Source: Acinetobacter parvus DSM 16617 = CIP 108168 (lineage in GTDB: Bacteria > Pseudomonadota > Gammaproteobacteria > Pseudomonadales > Moraxellaceae). Taken from it: a stretch of 64,000 bases of DNA. Where the stretch lies: the NCBI RefSeq assembly GCF_000368025.1, contig NZ_KB849212.1, forward strand, positions 1,396,435 through 1,460,434. The letters run 5' to 3'. Of the stretch, positions 9,063 to 17,943 are shown piece by piece (position 1 is the stretch's first letter; each line of letters begins with the position of its first letter). A program made the translations under genes and the position numbers. The notes under the pieces are model-generated. The model worked only from the letters and a program-made list of their open reading frames with translations, had not been told where the DNA came from and did no database searches.

Positions 9063-10421
9063 ATGTATGAACCCTATCCCGTGCCTGAACTGGCACGTGA
9101 ACACCAGCATTTTCGCTACAGCAGTTTATGGACGTTTGCAAAACAGGATTTAAGGCTGCTGCTGTTTTTCTTATTGATTGCAAGCTTGATTGGATTCGGG
9201 GTCGGATACTTCTGGAGCTGTGTTTTTATCGCGTTCGTGGTTTTTTTTGCCCTCCAGCTACGCTCGCTTTATCTGGTCAATGACTGGATTTCCAATCGCC
9301 CCTACGATGTGCCACCCAACCTCAATGGTATCTGGGGTGCATTGCTGTTCAATGTCTACCGTGCCCAGCGTCAGGAACGTATTGTTCAGGCGGAAATGGT
9401 CGGACTGATCGACCGCGCCCAATCATCTCTGGTGGCGTTGGCTGAGGCAGTGGTCTTGATTGATGACCAGCATCAAATTGAATGGTGGAATCCCGCTGCG
9501 GAAAAATTACTGGGGATTAGCCCATTGGACCGAGGGCGTAACTTGCTGGCGATTTTACGCCAACCCAACTTTATTGAATATTTCAAGCATAGTGATCAGG
9601 CACCCGATGGCATTCGTCTACAAGTCAAAATGGATGAAGAACATTATGTACAGGTGAAACTGACCCGTTTTGGGGGTGAAAGTCGGTTGCTGGTCGCCTA
9701 TGACATTACCCGCATGCACAATCTTGAACAAATGCGTAAGGACTTTGTCGATAACATCTCACATGAACTACGAACGCCATTGACCGTGCTCAGTGGCTAT
9801 ATCGAAACCTTTACCGATCAGGATGACATTACCCCACGCTGGAAACGTGCCTTTACCCAAATGCAGTCACAAACCAAGCGGATGAATGCATTGGTCAACG
9901 ATTTATTATTACTCTCCAATTTAGAAAATAATAAGAAAGTGGCAAAAAATCAGATTATTGATATGGCCAATTTAATGAACCAGATCTTCGATGATGCCCG
10001 TGCCTATAATCTGGATTATGGTCATACCCTGAATCTGGATATTGATAGCCACTGTGACCTCATCGGTTCAGATATGGAAATTGCCAGTGCATTCAGCAAC
10101 CTGATTACCAATGCCATTAAATACACCCCTAAAGGTGGCATTATCACCATTGGCTGGCATGAAGATGGTGATCACGCCTACTTTACAGTGCAGGACACTG
10201 GTATTGGTATTAACCCCAAACACCTGCCTCGCCTCACCGAACGTTTCTATCGGGTGGACAGCGCACGTAGCCGCCAGACAGGCGGAACAGGTCTGGGCCT
10301 CGCCATTGTCAAACATGTGCTGATGCAACATGGCGCATATCTGGAAATCAGCTCGAAGGAAAATGAGGGTTCCACCTTTACCGCAGTTTTTCCGAAAGAA
10401 CGTTTATATCGTATGATATAA
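9063..10421 (+). CDS. phoR: Phosphate regulon sensor histidine kinase PhoR
   Basis: A 452-aa membrane sensor kinase. It has two close hydrophobic segments near residues 28-65 and no large periplasmic domain, as in PhoR. A PAS-like region follows (LVALAEAVVLIDDQHQIEWWNPAAEKLLG). The H-box is FVDNISHELRTPLTVLSGY with the phospho-accepting histidine near residue 233. The C-terminal ATPase domain carries an N-box (NLITNAIKYTPKGG), G1 (DTGIGI) and G2 (GGTGLGLAIVKH). It phosphorylates and dephosphorylates PhoB in response to Pst/PhoU signalling. A terminator follows at 10447-10477. Confidence 0.93.
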   Translation: MYEPYPVPELAREHQHFRYSSLWTFAKQDLRLLLFFLLIASLIGFGVGYFWSCVFIAFVVFFALQLRSLYLVNDWISNRPYDVPPNLNGIWGALLFNVYRAQRQERIVQAEMVGLIDRAQSSLVALAEAVVLIDDQHQIEWWNPAAEKLLGISPLDRGRNLLAILRQPNFIEYFKHSDQAPDGIRLQVKMDEEHYVQVKLTRFGGESRLLVAYDITRMHNLEQMRKDFVDNISHELRTPLTVLSGYIETFTDQDDITPRWKRAFTQMQSQTKRMNALVNDLLLLSNLENNKKVAKNQIIDMANLMNQIFDDARAYNLDYGHTLNLDIDSHCDLIGSDMEIASAFSNLITNAIKYTPKGGIITIGWHEDGDHAYFTVQDTGIGINPKHLPRLTERFYRVDSARSRQTGGTGLGLAIVKHVLMQHGAYLEISSKENEGSTFTAVFPKERLYRMI

Positions 10422-10446
10422 AGAGCTACCCACGTTGTACCAAATG

Positions 10447-10477
10447 TAAAAAAGCCCGACATCCTGTCGGGCTTTTT
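10447..10477 (+). terminator. Rho-independent terminator after phoBR
   Basis: The stem AGCCCGACA / TGTCGGGCT with loop TCC is preceded by an A-run and followed by six T. It ends the phoBR operon. From here to the IS at 10755 I see no gene; the stretch is the leftover upstream region of the restriction gene at 11880. Confidence 0.9.
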
Positions 10478-10754
10478 TGTATTTCGCACTTTAGGTATAA
10501 CTCCTGTCCTACCTCACGTCCTGATGCCTGAACTTATCATTTTTGTTTTATGTTCTGGAACTTCCTGTTCCTGATGGGTTCATAATAGGCAATTTTCTAG
10601 TGTATGAAAATGCGCCATTCACTGGAATTGGTGTAAGAAAAAGCGTACAGGGTTTTGTCTTATCCAATATTCTTTTCAAAACCTAACGACATCAATTGAC
10701 GTAGTAGATAAATTCGTACTTTACTATAAATCACAGATAATTACATAATCATAT

Positions 10755-10767
10755 TAGGACTTACGCA
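10755..10767 (+). repeat. ISAba11 left terminal inverted repeat
   Basis: TAGGACTTACGCA, a perfect inverse of 11843-11855. CATAT target duplication is directly outside at 10750-10754. Confidence 0.9.
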
Positions 10768-10810
10768 TTGACGGATTCAAAAAAGTATTAAAATAGTTTA
10801 TAAAGTATCT

Positions 10811-11839
10811 GTGATCAGACGAACTAAACATGCTTCTACAGCAACTTGTACATTACCCATTTATATGGGCTTTCTCATGACAGAACCGAACTCTATTAGC
10901 TGCACACAACTTGCCGAGACTTATAATATCTCGCATGATAGTGTAAATCGCTTTCTAGAGCGTGAAGACTACACACCTCACGACCTATATCAAGAAGCAA
11001 TTCAACATATTGATAATAATAAACTTATAGTCAGTATTGATGATACTGTTTTAGATAAACCATATAGTCAACATATGGACTTAGTTAGCTATTTTTGGTC
11101 AGGCAAACACCACCGATCCGTCAAGGGTATTAATCTCATTACCTTGTATGCGACAGATCAGAATGGTCAAAATATTCCAATTAATTTCCGAATTTATGAC
11201 AAATCTGAGGGTAAAACCAAGAATGATTACTTTATGGATATGTTAAGTGAAGTACTTAGTTGGGGTGCAAAGATTCAATTTATTACAGGTGATAGTTGGT
11301 ATTCATCGACTGCAAATCTAAAAACCATAAGAAAACATGGTATTCGATTTATGTTTGGTATCGACTGTAACCGTAAGGTTTCCCCAGAAAAAGGACAATG
11401 GTTTCAACTGCGTTTATTGCCAGATTTCCATCAGGGTCAAGTGGTCTGGCTCAAAGATTTTGGCTTTGTACAATTATTTAAGACTCAGTTAAAAGAACAG
11501 CAGAGGTTTTATATTGTGCATCAAGATGAAGATGATTTATTGTCCTTTGAGGGTTTTCATGAATTACATTCAAGTCATTGGAAAATAGAACAATATCACC
11601 GAGTGATTAAACAGGTTTGTCATATTGAAAAGTTTCAAGTAAGACGATCTAAACTGATTTTGAATCATATTTTTTCAGCCTTGATGGCCTACGTCGAGAT
11701 ACAAAAGAACCAGTTTGAGGGGATCTTTGAAAATGTATATCATTGGCAGAAGAAATTATTTAGACCAATGATCAAAAACTTCATTGATGACTTTATTCTC
11801 GATAAAAATCATCTGCTACCACAGAGAGTCTATAAATAA
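10811..11839 (+). CDS. ISAba11-type transposase (IS701 family, DDE)
   Basis: A 342-aa DDE transposase filling nearly the whole element. The first acid is in VSIDDTVLDKPYS near residue 77 and the second in FITGDSWYSSTANL near residue 158. The glutamate is in SSHWKIEQYHRVIKQ near residue 260, which resembles the Y-(2)-R-(3)-E/K neighbourhood of IS4-like enzymes. GTG 10811 is the longest start; ATG 10865 (MGFLMTEPN) or 10877 are alternatives. The frame is intact, so the element may be active. Confidence 0.88.
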   Translation: MIRRTKHASTATCTLPIYMGFLMTEPNSISCTQLAETYNISHDSVNRFLEREDYTPHDLYQEAIQHIDNNKLIVSIDDTVLDKPYSQHMDLVSYFWSGKHHRSVKGINLITLYATDQNGQNIPINFRIYDKSEGKTKNDYFMDMLSEVLSWGAKIQFITGDSWYSSTANLKTIRKHGIRFMFGIDCNRKVSPEKGQWFQLRLLPDFHQGQVVWLKDFGFVQLFKTQLKEQQRFYIVHQDEDDLLSFEGFHELHSSHWKIEQYHRVIKQVCHIEKFQVRRSKLILNHIFSALMAYVEIQKNQFEGIFENVYHWQKKLFRPMIKNFIDDFILDKNHLLPQRVYK

Positions 11840-11842
11840 CAG

Positions 11843-11855
11843 TGCGTAAGTCCTA
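11843..11855 (+). repeat. ISAba11 right terminal inverted repeat
   Basis: TGCGTAAGTCCTA, the exact complement of the left end. The second CATAT duplication follows at 11856-11860. Confidence 0.9.
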
Positions 11856-11879
11856 CATATTTAAAAAAAGGGGAAATTA

Positions 11880-12868
11880 ATGAAAGTAATAATGATTAGA
11901 AGTCCAATGTCTGTGCTAGAAAAAGATCATATTGGATACGGTTGGACTAAAGTAAATTTTTCAAAATATGAAAATGCCACTGATGTAATTGCCAAAATTA
12001 ATGAAGAATATACCAATGGTATTGGTAGACATTCCAATAGTATAAAAAGATTTTTTAACTTAACTACTGGAGATATTGTTGTCGTACCATTATCCAAAGC
12101 AATTGCCATTGGTATCGTAAATGGTAAAAAATCCTTTGATCAAAACCTGGCCAAGGCTAAAGCCTGCAATCTTATTTCAGTAAATTTCTTTAGAACTAAT
12201 AATGGGCATATTCTACGAATACCTAGAAAATCCCTCACCCAAGGCTTTGAAAGTCGTCTAAAAGTAAGAAAGTCAAATACAAACCTGACTGATTTTAAGA
12301 AGAAATTACTAGAATCATTGATTCTATAAAATCTAATGGTGCATATAAACAAGAAACATACCTGCTAGAGAAAATATCAGAAGCAGAGCAAAAATTTAAA
12401 AAAGATCTTCTTGACTCTATAACATCTGGAACAACCTGGTTGTCTGCTGGTGGAAATGGACTAGAACAACTGGTTAAAGAGCTTCTTGTTATTGAAGGTT
12501 ATACGGCAACTATTCAACCTAAAAATCAATCTTCTGATATCTCTGATATAGATATTATCGCAAGTCGAGTAGACCGTTTTTCGGAATCTAATTTACTGAT
12601 ACAAGTTAAACACCATGCAAATATATCAGGTAGTCACGGACTTAAGCAATTGATGGCTTTCAACGATTTTGAGGATATGGAATACCAAAAGTGGTTTATA
12701 ACTACAGCAGATATGACTGATTCATCATTGGATCTAGCTTCTCAAAACAACATTAGAGTTATGGTTGGTTCTGATTTTATTGATTGGGTTTATGAGAATA
12801 TTTCGGATTTATCTTATGCAACAAAACAACAGTTAGGCATTATTGAAATACCACTACTTTTAAAATAG
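11880..12868 (+). pseudogene. Mrr-like restriction endonuclease, frameshifted
   Basis: Two open frames make one protein of about 329 aa. The first (11880-12329, 149 aa) is an N-terminal domain with TTGDIVVVPLSKAIAIGIVNG, like the PUA-like part of some restriction enzymes. The second is open from 12299 in the -1 frame to 12868, although its first ATG is only at 12440. It holds a PD-(D/E)xK nuclease of Mrr type: GNGLEQLVKELL, then DIDIIAS and LLIQVKHH. A one-base loss between about 12299 and 12327 (A-rich run) explains the break. GGGGAAATTA gives a ribosome site for ATG 11880. Type IV enzymes of this fold cut modified DNA (family knowledge). ISAba11 sits directly upstream. Confidence 0.75.
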
Positions 12869-12884
12869 CCATACAACAATTATT

Positions 12885-12920
12885 TAAAAAAGCCCCTTAA
12901 AAATTTTCAGGGGCTTTTTT
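12885..12920. terminator. Rho-independent terminator, bidirectional
   Basis: AAAAAAGCCCCT pairs with AGGGGCTTTTTT across an AT-rich loop. It lies between the convergent restriction gene and psd. Confidence 0.88.
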
Positions 12921-12930
12921 ATCTGCAAAT

Positions 12931-13782
12931 TTAAACCGAATGCCCCAACCGCTCACCCATCACCACAGTTGAATTGGCTTTAAACTGCTCTTCCCACACC
13001 ATTTTATCTTGTTCAAATAAAACAACGGCTGTTGAACCCAAGTAGAAACGTCCAAGCTCCGCACCTTTATCCAGTTGCAGTTGATGATGCTGTAACTCAA
13101 CTTTACCTGATGGCTTCACCTTACCTGTCGCAACGGTTTCAATCCCAGCCACAATCATCGCACCGACCAAAACTACTGCCATACGGCCCAGCTCAGTGTC
13201 AAACAGGCACACCATACGTTCATTACGGGCAAACAAACCTGATACATTTTCAGCAGTGGTTTGGTTGACTGAAAATAACTCGCCTGGAATATACAAGGTT
13301 TCCGTTAATGTTCCAGCAAATGGCATATGTACGCGGTGATAGTCTTTCGGTGATAAATAAACTGTTGCAAACTGACCATTGATAAATGGCTTGGCAAGTT
13401 GTGGATCACCGATTAATTTCTCAACTGAAAAGCTTTGACCTTTGGCCTGAAAAATATCACCTGCTTCAATTTTACCGAGCTGAGAAATCGTACCATCCGC
13501 AGGGCTAACAATACTATCGGCACGCTCATCTACACCACGCACACCCTGTTTTAATGCACGGGTGAAAAATTCATTAAATGATTTATATTGATTCGGATTC
13601 GTTTGTTCAGCAATACTCATATCAATGCCATATTTTGCTTTGAACGCCTGAATAACAGCAGTTTTCACCAAAACATTTTCACTTGCGGCAACCTTGCCAA
13701 TGACACGGCTCAGTTGGTGTTGTGGCACAAGATTCTGTACTTTGATAAACAGTTGTTTTTTTAAATCTGCTGAAAAACTCAA
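12931..13782 (-). CDS. psd: Phosphatidylserine decarboxylase proenzyme
   Basis: A 283-aa enzyme that makes phosphatidylethanolamine from phosphatidylserine at the inner membrane. Motifs include FNEFFTRALK near residue 68, VSPADGTISQLG near 90, and YHRVHMPFAG near 146. The self-cleavage site is LGST in FYLGSTAVVLF near residue 250, whose serine becomes the pyruvoyl cofactor. The length is normal for the short bacterial form. The gene overlaps the stop of the upstream sulfurtransferase gene by 4 bp, so the two are translationally coupled. Confidence 0.95.
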   Translation of the reverse strand: MSFSADLKKQLFIKVQNLVPQHQLSRVIGKVAASENVLVKTAVIQAFKAKYGIDMSIAEQTNPNQYKSFNEFFTRALKQGVRGVDERADSIVSPADGTISQLGKIEAGDIFQAKGQSFSVEKLIGDPQLAKPFINGQFATVYLSPKDYHRVHMPFAGTLTETLYIPGELFSVNQTTAENVSGLFARNERMVCLFDTELGRMAVVLVGAMIVAGIETVATGKVKPSGKVELQHHQLQLDKGAELGRFYLGSTAVVLFEQDKMVWEEQFKANSTVVMGERLGHSV

Positions 13783-14627
13783 GATGGTGACTCCCCTGAA
13801 ATAATAGGACTATCGAGGCGATTGCCCCATTCACTCCACGCACCATCGTAGGCCCTGACTTGCCAATTGAGCAATCTTGCCAATATATACGCCAAACCCG
13901 AACGGTGATGCGACTGACAGTAGACCACCACAGGTTGTTGTAAATTAAAGCCTAATTGCTCCAAACGTTGTTGAGTGCGTTCAAGCGGGTGCAATTTTAG
14001 ATGATTTTCACGATTAAGGGCAGTACTCCATTCAAAATGCAGTGCATTTGGGATGTGACCCCCACGACGCGCAGCTAAACGTAGTCCAGTATATTCTTCA
14101 TTGGTACGACAATCCCAGAGCTGAATATTCTGTTCTTGAACCTGCTGCAATAGCTCGTTGTATTCAATCCGATGCTGTTGCACACTATCCAGATCAACCT
14201 GTAGCACATCAGCGACAGGCGTGACTTTTTCAACCTCTGTGGTGGTGGGTAAACCAGCGCCCAACCAGCCATGAATTCCGCCATTGATCAAACTGGTACG
14301 GGTAAAACCAAGGCAGTGTAAATTCCAGATCAGCCGCCCCGCCCAAGCACCGCCCTCATCATCATAAACCACGACATGATGCTGCGGTGAGATATTCAGC
14401 TTTTCAATCAGGGTTTTTAATCCCTGTACATCGGGCAATAGACCATTGGCCTGTTCCTGTTGCGCCACCAGATACTTTGGCTGCAAATGAATCGCATGCG
14501 GGATATGTAGTTGCTCATAAACCGATGCTCGGCTTAAATCAACAATACGAATCAACTCGTGCCCCAAGTAGGGCACAAGCTGCTCAGGTTCAATCAGTAA
14601 ATCAAGTTTAAAGTCTACATCTGTCAT
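13779..14627 (-). CDS. Rhodanese-domain sulfurtransferase
   Basis: A two-domain rhodanese of about 282 aa. The first domain (about 1-125) has YDDEGGAWAGRLIW and lacks an active cysteine, as usual. The second domain carries the active loop CQSHHRSG near residue 245 inside VVVYCQSHHRSGLAY. It transfers sulfane sulfur, for example from thiosulfate to cyanide or thiols; the natural acceptor is unknown. I chose ATG 14627 (MTDVDFKLDLL); an in-frame GTG at 14654 would add nine residues, and neither has a good ribosome site. It is cotranscribed with psd. Confidence 0.85.
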   Translation of the reverse strand: MTDVDFKLDLLIEPEQLVPYLGHELIRIVDLSRASVYEQLHIPHAIHLQPKYLVAQQEQANGLLPDVQGLKTLIEKLNISPQHHVVVYDDEGGAWAGRLIWNLHCLGFTRTSLINGGIHGWLGAGLPTTTEVEKVTPVADVLQVDLDSVQQHRIEYNELLQQVQEQNIQLWDCRTNEEYTGLRLAARRGGHIPNALHFEWSTALNRENHLKLHPLERTQQRLEQLGFNLQQPVVVYCQSHHRSGLAYILARLLNWQVRAYDGAWSEWGNRLDSPIISGESPS

Positions 14628-14731
14628 GGTTAGGGGGTCTTGTCGCCACAGCACTGGAATGATTTTAACATAGCCTACTTTTTATCTTTGTCTGATTTTT
14701 TGCATTGGTTTAGCAAAAAAGGAGATATAAA

Positions 14732-15937
14732 CTAAATCACTGGCTCAATCTCAAACACTTGTCTTAAATAAGCAAGGAATGTTTCATTATCGGTCATGGT
14801 TTTACCTGAACTATCGGAAATTTTTGCCACTGACTGCCCATTACATTCCAATAGTTTTAACACGATATTCAGCGGTGTCTGCCCCATGTCATTGGTGAGG
14901 TTGGTGCCAATTCCAAAACTAACCTGAAAACGGTCCTTAAAATATTGATGCAATAACCATGCTTTTTCCAGATTAAGACCATCACTAAAGGTTAGCATTT
15001 TGGTCTTAGTATCAATCTTTAATTGACGATAATGTGCATAGGCCTTGTCACCCCATTCATAGGGATCACCACTGTCATGGCGCAAGCCATCAAACAGCTT
15101 GGCAAAATAAAGATCAAAATCACGCAGGAACGCATCCATCCCCACCACATCGGTCAGGGCAATCCCCAGGTCACCCCGATATTCCTGTACCCATGCCTCT
15201 AGCGCGGCTTTCTGAAAATTGCGCAACCGCACGTCCAGCGCCTGAAATGCCTGTAAAAACTCATGGGCCATGGTTCCAATCGGGCTGATACCCAACTCTT
15301 TCGCCAGCAGTACATTGCTGGTGCCACGGAATACTTGCGGTGCAGCATCATGAAACGCCTGCACCACATGCTTCTGCCAATCAAAACTATAACGGCGACG
15401 GGTGCCAAAGTCTGAAACCAAGAATGGGGGATCATTGTCCTGCTGTTGCTGGGCATAGTGTTGCAGTTGCACCAGCTTGTGCTGTAAGCGACGTTCACCT
15501 TCCGCCAGTACCTCATCGGTACGGATACGGCGGAAATACAGTTCATTGACAATGGCCAAGACAAAAATTTCAAACATCATGGCCTGCACCATCGGCCCCT
15601 CAATCCGAATATCCAGCCGCCCTGCCGCATCAATACTGGCCTGAATAAAACGTCGTTTGAGCTGGAACAACTCCAGATAGTCAACAAAGTCGCTCTTGAT
15701 GAAACGCAGTGAACGGAGATACTGCAATTCATCCTCTTTAAAGCGAAGTTCACACAGCAAATCGAGCTGATGGTTGAGATCACCCAAAATTTCCGTCAAG
15801 GGATAGGCGGTATCCTGCAGATTTCGGCAACGGAATAAATAAACACTGTGCGTTTGTGGAAACTGGTGCAGCACCACTTGCAGCATGGTGAATTTATACA
15901 GGTCGGTGTCCAGTAAAGATTGAATAACGGCAGACAT
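14732..15937 (-). CDS. pncB: Nicotinate phosphoribosyltransferase
   Basis: A 401-aa enzyme of NAD salvage that joins nicotinate and PRPP to give nicotinate mononucleotide. The sequence begins SAVIQSLLDTDLYKFTMLQVV, the hallmark PncB N-terminus. DFGTRRRYSFDWQ follows near residue 180, then LRHDSGDPYEWGDKA near 290 and FGIGTNLTND near 350. ATG 15937 is chosen because it gives the standard start and length; the frame stays open for 31 more codons upstream (to 16030) without similarity. The partner salvage gene pncA is at 42.4 kb. It is divergent from dtd. Confidence 0.93.
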   Translation of the reverse strand: MSAVIQSLLDTDLYKFTMLQVVLHQFPQTHSVYLFRCRNLQDTAYPLTEILGDLNHQLDLLCELRFKEDELQYLRSLRFIKSDFVDYLELFQLKRRFIQASIDAAGRLDIRIEGPMVQAMMFEIFVLAIVNELYFRRIRTDEVLAEGERRLQHKLVQLQHYAQQQQDNDPPFLVSDFGTRRRYSFDWQKHVVQAFHDAAPQVFRGTSNVLLAKELGISPIGTMAHEFLQAFQALDVRLRNFQKAALEAWVQEYRGDLGIALTDVVGMDAFLRDFDLYFAKLFDGLRHDSGDPYEWGDKAYAHYRQLKIDTKTKMLTFSDGLNLEKAWLLHQYFKDRFQVSFGIGTNLTNDMGQTPLNIVLKLLECNGQSVAKISDSSGKTMTDNETFLAYLRQVFEIEPVI

Positions 15938-16088
15938 AGGCGATGGTTTTAACCAATTTTTTTGCATAATATAAGTTGTTATACAACCAAATGGCTGGGA
16001 TTGAATAGTAGACTTTTGCTGCACAGTCAATTTTCAGGACCATTTGTCTGCTAAAATTCCCTGTCTTTTTCATCTATCTTTCAATGTT

Positions 16089-16529
16089 ATGCGCGCATTA
16101 ATTCAACGAGTTTTAGAAGCGAAAGTCGTGGTTGAGGGCCAAACCACTGGCGAAATTCAGCACGGCTTACTGGTATTTTTGGGAGTCGGTAAAGAAGATA
16201 CCCTGGAAAAAGGCCAGAAGCTGCTTGACAAGATTTTAAAATATAGAATCTTTGATGATGAGAATGGCAAGATGGGGTGGAATCTAAGCCAAGCTCAGGG
16301 CGGACTTTTATTAGTTTCACAATTTACTTTGATGGCGCAAACACAAAAAGGCTTACGCCCTGACTTTGGGTCTGCCATGCCGCCAGCCGAAGCCAAAGCG
16401 CTGTATGAACAACTGGTTGAATATGCACGCCAACAATTTGCAAATGTCCAAACAGGTATTTTTGCCGCTGACATGAAAGTGCATTTGGTCAATGATGGCC
16501 CAGTAACCTTTAATCTGGAAATTGAATAA
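16089..16529 (+). CDS. dtd: D-aminoacyl-tRNA deacylase
   Basis: A 146-aa protein that hydrolyses D-aminoacyl-tRNA and mischarged glycyl-tRNA(Ala), recycling the tRNA. It starts MRALIQRVLEAKVVVEG, has the active-site segment LLVSQFTLMA near residue 78, and ends with the cross-subunit motif NDGPVTF. I chose ATG 16089 because this gives the family start and length; the frame stays open for 15 codons upstream. A terminator follows at once. Confidence 0.94.
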   Translation: MRALIQRVLEAKVVVEGQTTGEIQHGLLVFLGVGKEDTLEKGQKLLDKILKYRIFDDENGKMGWNLSQAQGGLLLVSQFTLMAQTQKGLRPDFGSAMPPAEAKALYEQLVEYARQQFANVQTGIFAADMKVHLVNDGPVTFNLEIE

Positions 16530-16539
16530 GTTTAAGCCA

Positions 16540-16569
16540 TAAAAAACTCCCGAATTGGGAGTTTTTTTA
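16540..16569. terminator. Rho-independent terminator after dtd
   Basis: AAAAAACTCCC pairs with GGGAGTTTTTT around a GAATT loop. It lies between dtd and a convergent gene and can serve both. Confidence 0.85.
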
Positions 16570-16576
16570 TTTAGGC

Positions 16577-17056
16577 TTATTTGCCTGTTTTTTCTTTAAT
16601 AAAGGCACGCGCCTGACGAATTTTTTCTTTTACAGCTTTTGGTACTTTCGGTGGAATCAATTTTGCCGCCTGGTTAAACCAAACCAGCAGGCTAAAGTCA
16701 CCTTCCATTTTAATGCTGCCATCCTGCATGCCTGTCATGAAAGCCGTTGGATCACCTTTCACCAAGGTTTTCACGCCCTGCTCACTTGAAGCAAACTGTA
16801 AAATAAAGTCAGCCTTTTCTGGACTGCCTGCAACCGTATCAATCTTGCCACGGTTGACAATAATCTGACGTGCCAGTCCTGCATCCGTACCAATCTGGAT
16901 ACGGAATTCACGATCATGAACCAATTCAATAAACTTTGGGCTAGTACGTGCCAATTGCTTCATACGTAACGCCAAACCTGTCACCAACAAATCTAACGGA
17001 TCAGTGCTTACATCAACAATAGGTAACTGAATCACAGGTAAAGAAGAAAGCTTCAT
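16577..17056 (-). CDS. SCP2 sterol-binding domain protein
   Basis: A 159-aa protein with an SCP2-like lipid-binding domain over most of its length. A short FIELVHDREFRIQIGTD strand region is followed by ADFILQFASSEQGVKTLVKGDPTAFMTGMQDGSIKMEGDFSLLVWF, the typical helix-strand pattern of SCP2 proteins. The C-terminus is basic (VKEKIRQARAFIKEK). Such proteins bind hydrophobic ligands or help ubiquinone synthesis (UbiJ/UbiT-like; inference only). ATG 17056 is preferred; an in-frame GTG at 17110 would add 18 residues. Confidence 0.75.
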   Translation of the reverse strand: MKLSSLPVIQLPIVDVSTDPLDLLVTGLALRMKQLARTSPKFIELVHDREFRIQIGTDAGLARQIIVNRGKIDTVAGSPEKADFILQFASSEQGVKTLVKGDPTAFMTGMQDGSIKMEGDFSLLVWFNQAAKLIPPKVPKAVKEKIRQARAFIKEKTGK

Positions 17057-17158
17057 GACATTTATGCCCACAGTATTATGATGAAAATTAAGACAACTGT
17101 ATCCTAGCACAATTGTTGCAAAGGCGGTAAAAGCTTTGTTTCAGAAAGTTAGTGCAAA

Positions 17159-17181
17159 AAAGGCATGCCGAGCATGCCTTT
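17159..17181 (-). terminator. Rho-independent terminator for the small membrane gene
   Basis: AAAGGCATGC / GCATGCCTTT with loop CGA. The T-run lies on the minus strand, so it ends transcripts from 17540. Confidence 0.75.
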
Positions 17182-17204
17182 AATGTGATTTATCTTATTA
17201 TAAA

Positions 17205-17540
17205 TTATCGGCTAGAGCATTGTTGCTGGTCATCCTTGTACACAGGGGTGTGTTCAATATATTGACGTGTTGCCAATTGTTTTTGCGCCTGTTTATCTTC
17301 ACGTAATAAAACAAATGTGACCGTAATCATCGCGAAGCTCAATGCGGTGAGATAACTATATGCGACGGACATTTCAAACAGGGTTTGCACCCCAAAGCGC
17401 ACCACTTCCAGCAGTCCCCAGCACATCATACCTGCCAACATAAAACCTAGCCAACGACGATAAGGAGAAAAGAAAACAGCAATAACTGCGACAGCGATCA
17501 AGCCAAATCCAACCCACATGGTGAAATTCGCTGCTTCCAT
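17205..17540 (-). CDS. Small membrane protein, unknown
   Basis: A 111-aa protein with three predicted membrane spans (about residues 8-26, 30-50 and 62-80) and a polar, glutamine-rich tail. The second span contains MLAGMMCWGLLEVVRFG. A clear ribosome site, CGGAGG, precedes the ATG. I recognise no family. It stands alone with its own terminator. Confidence 0.7.
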   Translation of the reverse strand: MEAANFTMWVGFGLIAVAVIAVFFSPYRRWLGFMLAGMMCWGLLEVVRFGVQTLFEMSVAYSYLTALSFAMITVTFVLLREDKQAQKQLATRQYIEHTPVYKDDQQQCSSR

Positions 17541-17943
17541 ATAAACCTCCGTCTTAAAAAAATTAGTCTGTTCTGTTCAGACCGCTATTGTTGTGTAATT
17601 TCTAACGCTTACTAACTCATTGCATTTAGGTCTTTATGCATTATGGAAGTTTTTTTTAAGAAGAAAAGAGGTAAAAACCAATGCTACGACACAAGCTGTC
17701 GCAATATGTTTTTGTCATTACACATTTTAAAATCATCAAACATCAATATTGCTATATGGCATCAATTACCGCGTGTCATTACAAATAAATAGCCGATATT
17801 TTTTGTGTAGAAAAACTTTTTCTTGAATTTTTTTATCGTTGTATTTCTATACATTTAGACATGATTATGAACAAATCATGACACCATAAAAATGCACCAT
17901 ATCGTGACAAAACGACATGATGCACAGGAAGTGTTTTAAGCTT
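17541..17943. other. Intergenic region without a recognised gene
   Basis: About 400 bp, strongly AT-rich, between the small membrane gene and the 3' end of serB. I see no credible open frame, tRNA or terminator hairpin. It must contain the promoter of the minus-strand gene at 17540. Confidence 0.5.

Larger units (their letters stand above)
10755..11855 (+). mobile_element. Insertion sequence ISAba11 or a very close relative (IS701 family)
   Basis: The element is 1,101 bp long. Both ends carry the same 13-bp inverted repeat TAGGACTTACGCA (10755-10767, and its complement at 11843-11855). The flanks are the 5-bp duplication CATAT at 10750-10754 and 11856-11860. Length, 13-bp ends and 5-bp duplication agree with what I recall of ISAba11 of Acinetobacter baumannii, known for insertions in lpx genes. 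The copy looks intact and has both target duplications, so it arrived by simple transposition. Its right end lies 25 bp before the ATG of the Mrr-like gene and so separates that gene from its original promoter. Confidence 0.9.

Noticed and set aside
12296..12330. Programmed -1 frameshift in the Mrr-like gene
   Set aside because: No X-XXY-YYZ slippery heptamer in the correct frame and no obvious downstream pseudoknot; a simple base loss is the better explanation.
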